Shown piece after piece: positions 5,546 to 7,297 of a DNA stretch of 7,297 nucleotides; the first letter of the stretch is position 1; every line of letters begins with the position of its first letter. The stretch comes from Gammaproteobacteria bacterium RIFCSPHIGHO2_12_FULL_38_11 (GTDB taxonomy: Bacteria > Pseudomonadota > Gammaproteobacteria > Coxiellales > Coxiellaceae). The stretch spans positions 1 through 7,297 of the forward strand of contig MGXX01000028.1 of NCBI GenBank assembly GCA_001801515.1, read 5' to 3'. A program made the position numbers and the translations under genes. The notes under the pieces were generated by a model that saw nothing but the letters and a program-made list of their open reading frames with translations, had not been told where the DNA came from and did not search any database.

Positions 5546-5637
5546 TTCAGACGCACCAAAAGCAGAAAAGTGAATTTGGTGCGTCTGAAGATGAGTATTT
5601 CTCGCCGCACCAAAATCGCAAAACACGATTTGGTGCG
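5546..5637. repeat. 54-bp-period hairpin array, copy 2 (two units)
   Basis: Two 32-bp units at 5552-5583 and 5606-5637, again 54 bp apart. The 22-bp gap equals the 3011-3032 gap of copy 1 except for its last base. The first unit's stem extends to 15 perfect pairs, TTCAGACGCACCAAA (5546-5560) with TTTGGTGCGTCTGAA (5575-5589), and begins two bases after the ATPase TAA. With trailer copy 2 it fills the whole gap between convergent genes, so it may act as a bidirectional 3'-end structure. There is no T-tract, so a classical intrinsic terminator is not shown. Confidence 0.9.
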
Positions 5638-5642
5638 TTTAC

Positions 5643-5674
5643 CTGTTAGTATAATACCATCACTACAATGACAT
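5643..5674. repeat. Conserved trailer, copy 2
   Basis: CTGTTAGTATAATACC followed by ATCACTACAATGACAT. It ends on the first base of the complement of the rhlE TAA stop (5674-5676), the same register as copy 1 relative to the kinase stop. TATAAT at 5650-5655 points toward rhlE in antisense direction. The trailer plus the two hairpins to its left duplicates 2979-3101 almost base for base. Confidence 0.85.
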
Positions 5675-7122
5675 TATTTTGTTCTTGTCGTCGGGCGAGC
5701 GCGATTATTGCTCGGTCGTGACGTTCTACCTGAAAAGTCTGGTTTTGAAGTGCGTTCGGTTCTTGTTGAGCGATCAGGTCTTGGCGTCCATTCGGTTTTT
5801 GTAGGACGATCGGATCGTTCTGAGCGATCATTTCTACCGCCAACCCATTCGTTACTTCTTTTTGATCGATTATCCTTTTCAGAACGAAAATTTCCAGAAG
5901 GTTCTTTACTGCGATAACGGACATCCGGTTTTTTAAATTGATTTGAACGCGGTGGACGACGATGTGAAGTATTTTCTGTAGGGACAGTGTGTTTTGCTTC
6001 AAAGCCTGAAATTTCTTTTCGCGTTAATTTTTGTTTGATTAAACGTTCGATGTCGGCCAATTGTTGAGATTCATCCGCACTCACCAAAGAGACTGCTTGA
6101 CCAGAAGCACCAGCACGCCCTGTTCTGCCGATGCGGTGAATATAATCTTCTGCAACATGCGGCAAATCAAAATTGACAACGTGTGGTAATAATTCAATAT
6201 CCAAACCACGCGCTGCAATATCCGTTGCAACCAAAACACGTACTTTTCCCGCTTTAAAATCAGCTAAAGCACGTGTTCGTGCGCCTTGACTTTTATTACC
6301 GTGAATCGCAACCGCTTGCAGTCCATCTTGAATTAAATATTCCGCTAAACGATTTGCACCATGCTTGGTTCTGGTAAAAACCAAAACCTGTTCCCATTTG
6401 CCTTCCCAAATTAAATGCGAAAGTAGCGGTGTTTTTTGTTTTTTATCGACAGGGTGAACCCACTGTTCAACTGTATTCACAGTAGAATTGGGTGGTGTGA
6501 CAGAAACTTCAACAGGATTATGCATTAATCCTTTTGCGAGCTGACGAATATCATTTGAAAAAGTAGCTGAAAACAAGAGATTTTGGCGCTTTCTGGGTAA
6601 GCATGCAATAATTTTTTTGATATCGTGAATAAAACCCATATCCAACATGCGATCAGCTTCATCTAGCACCAACACTTCAACTTGGCTAAAATTAACAGCA
6701 TTTTGTTGATATAAATCAAGTAAGCGTCCAGGTGTTGCTACTAAAATATCGATTCCTTTGCGTAATCGCGCAATTTGGGGATTTATTTTTACACCGCCAA
6801 AAACAACAGAAGAGGTGATGGAAAGGTATTTGCTGTAGGTGGCAACACTTTGTGCCACTTGAGCTGCCAATTCACGTGTGGGTGTTAACACCAGTGTGCG
6901 AATGTGCGCAGGGCGAACACGCTCACCTTGAGATAAACGATCTAAAATAGGCAGGGTAAATCCAGCGGTTTTGCCTGTGCCGGTTTGTGCAGCAGCCATT
7001 ACATCTTTGCCTTCGATAATAAGGGGGATTGCTTTTGCTTGAATTGCTGTGGGTGTTTTGTACGATTGTTCGTCAAGGGCTTTTAAAATGGGGGCTGATA
7101 AGCCCAATGCTTCAAAATTCAT
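5674..7122 (-). CDS. rhlE: DEAD-box ATP-dependent RNA helicase RhlE
   Basis: A complete 482-residue DEAD-box RNA helicase that unwinds or remodels RNA with ATP in the cytoplasm; relatives act in ribosome assembly and RNA turnover, often in the cold. All motifs are intact: Q motif with Phe3 and [11 protein letters not shown] (23-33); motif I AQTGTGKT (45-52); PTRELA (81-86); GG (109-110); TPGR (130-133); DEAD (154-157); SAT (185-187); LVFTRTK (247-253); [11 protein letters not shown] (299-309); HRIGRTGR (329-336). The opening MNFEALGLS and the core are of the gammaproteobacterial RhlE type. Residues 380-482 form a low-complexity basic tail rich in Arg, Ser, Thr, Asp and Pro, with repeated RSER/RTER/RPDRS motifs, presumably unstructured and RNA-binding. 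The start is supported by AAGAGA with seven bases to the ATG. The stop touches the conserved trailer at the 3' side, so the 3' untranslated region would contain hairpins. Confidence 0.95.
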   Translation of the reverse strand: MNFEALGLSAPILKALDEQSYKTPTAIQAKAIPLIIEGKDVMAAAQTGTGKTAGFTLPILDRLSQGERVRPAHIRTLVLTPTRELAAQVAQSVATYSKYLSITSSVVFGGVKINPQIARLRKGIDILVATPGRLLDLYQQNAVNFSQVEVLVLDEADRMLDMGFIHDIKKIIACLPRKRQNLLFSATFSNDIRQLAKGLMHNPVEVSVTPPNSTVNTVEQWVHPVDKKQKTPLLSHLIWEGKWEQVLVFTRTKHGANRLAEYLIQDGLQAVAIHGNKSQGARTRALADFKAGKVRVLVATDIAARGLDIELLPHVVNFDLPHVAEDYIHRIGRTGRAGASGQAVSLVSADESQQLADIERLIKQKLTRKEISGFEAKHTVPTENTSHRRPPRSNQFKKPDVRYRSKEPSGNFRSEKDNRSKRSNEWVGGRNDRSERSDRPTKTEWTPRPDRSTRTERTSKPDFSGRTSRPSNNRARPTTRTK

Positions 7123-7129
7123 TATAATG

Positions 7130-7135
7130 TCTCTT
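7130..7135 (-). promoter_or_regulatory. rhlE ribosome binding site
   Basis: The minus strand reads AAGAGA, then seven bases (CATTATA), then ATG at 7122. It is a near-consensus Shine-Dalgarno at good spacing and fixes the helicase start at MNFEALGL. Confidence 0.6.
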
Positions 7136-7297
7136 ATTGTTAAGTTGTTTAGTCGAGAAGGTTACAGTATGTTGTTTGAATTAGATACAACTACAAAAAC
7201 TAATTTAACTTTGCGCAGGACAAAATTTCATAAAACGGCTCCAGCAGGCATGTTTAGCGGGATAACCGGTTGAAAAACCTTGAGACATTCCTTAAGA
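7136..7297. other. rhlE upstream region, no gene supported
   Basis: About 160 bp of leader or intergenic sequence up to the window edge. Possible -35/-10 pairs on the minus strand (TTGTAG or TTGTAT upstream of TACTGT-like sequence) are too weak to call. A 27-codon minus-strand frame (7205-7288, starting MSQGFSTGYPAKHACW) is open but has no supporting evidence. The promoter of rhlE should be in this segment. Confidence 0.35.

Noticed and set aside
5546..5589. Classical intrinsic terminator for the plus-strand ATPase
   Set aside because: The stem is long and perfect but no T-run follows; it is better described as part of the repeat module, with a possible 3'-end role.
5646..6002. Second minus-strand frame over the rhlE tail
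   Set aside because: It is a shadow in the low-complexity Arg/Ser-rich coding sequence of rhlE.
7205..7288. 27-residue minus-strand peptide MSQGFSTGYPAKHACW…
   Set aside because: No ribosome binding site, no motif, and length within chance expectation.

Overview
The window looks like a piece of an AT-rich gammaproteobacterial chromosome. The best taxonomic evidence is the RhlE-type DEAD-box RNA helicase. The low GC content, gene decay, kinase-like remnant and high repeat load would suit a Legionellales/Coxiellaceae-like, host-associated lineage, but that is an inference and nothing here fixes the genus.

Layout from left to right. (1) Positions 1-896 hold a REP-associated HUH/Y1 transposase (RAYT) reading rightward. 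It is interrupted by one in-frame TGA and flanked by two near-identical REP pairs (BIMEs) in opposite orientation; its last codons lie inside the right-hand REP. (2) Positions 897-1435 are a decayed stretch with the N-terminal stub of an AAA ATPase (minus strand), the C-terminal stub of an unrecognised protein (plus strand) and a GTAGAGACG-type palindrome. (3) Positions 1436-2872 encode an intact AAA ATPase with a DUF234/PD-(D/E)XK-like C-terminus on the minus strand. (4) Positions 2892-3101 are an array of 32-bp hairpins with exact 54-bp periodicity, followed by a conserved 32-bp trailer. (5) Positions 3101-4234 are the C-terminal part of a protein-kinase-like gene on the minus strand, lacking its N-lobe, and beside it lies another plus-strand C-terminal remnant. 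(6) Positions 4376-5543 hold a promoter palindrome and a second intact AAA ATPase on the plus strand. (7) Positions 5546-5674 are a second copy of the hairpin array and trailer, filling the whole gap between two convergent genes. (8) Positions 5674-7122 encode RhlE on the minus strand, with its 5' region running to the window end.

The most unusual structure is the hairpin-plus-trailer module. It occurs twice, and in both cases the 32-bp trailer ends on the first base of the TAA stop codon of an unrelated minus-strand gene (kinase remnant, rhlE). A third, hairpin-less trailer forms half of a perfect palindrome that contains the likely -10 box of the plus-strand ATPase. Three members of the same broad ATPase group (two intact, one stub) lie within 4.5 kb, beside the repeats. 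I see no single operon linking these genes. The region reads as a repeat-driven accessory island next to a housekeeping helicase.
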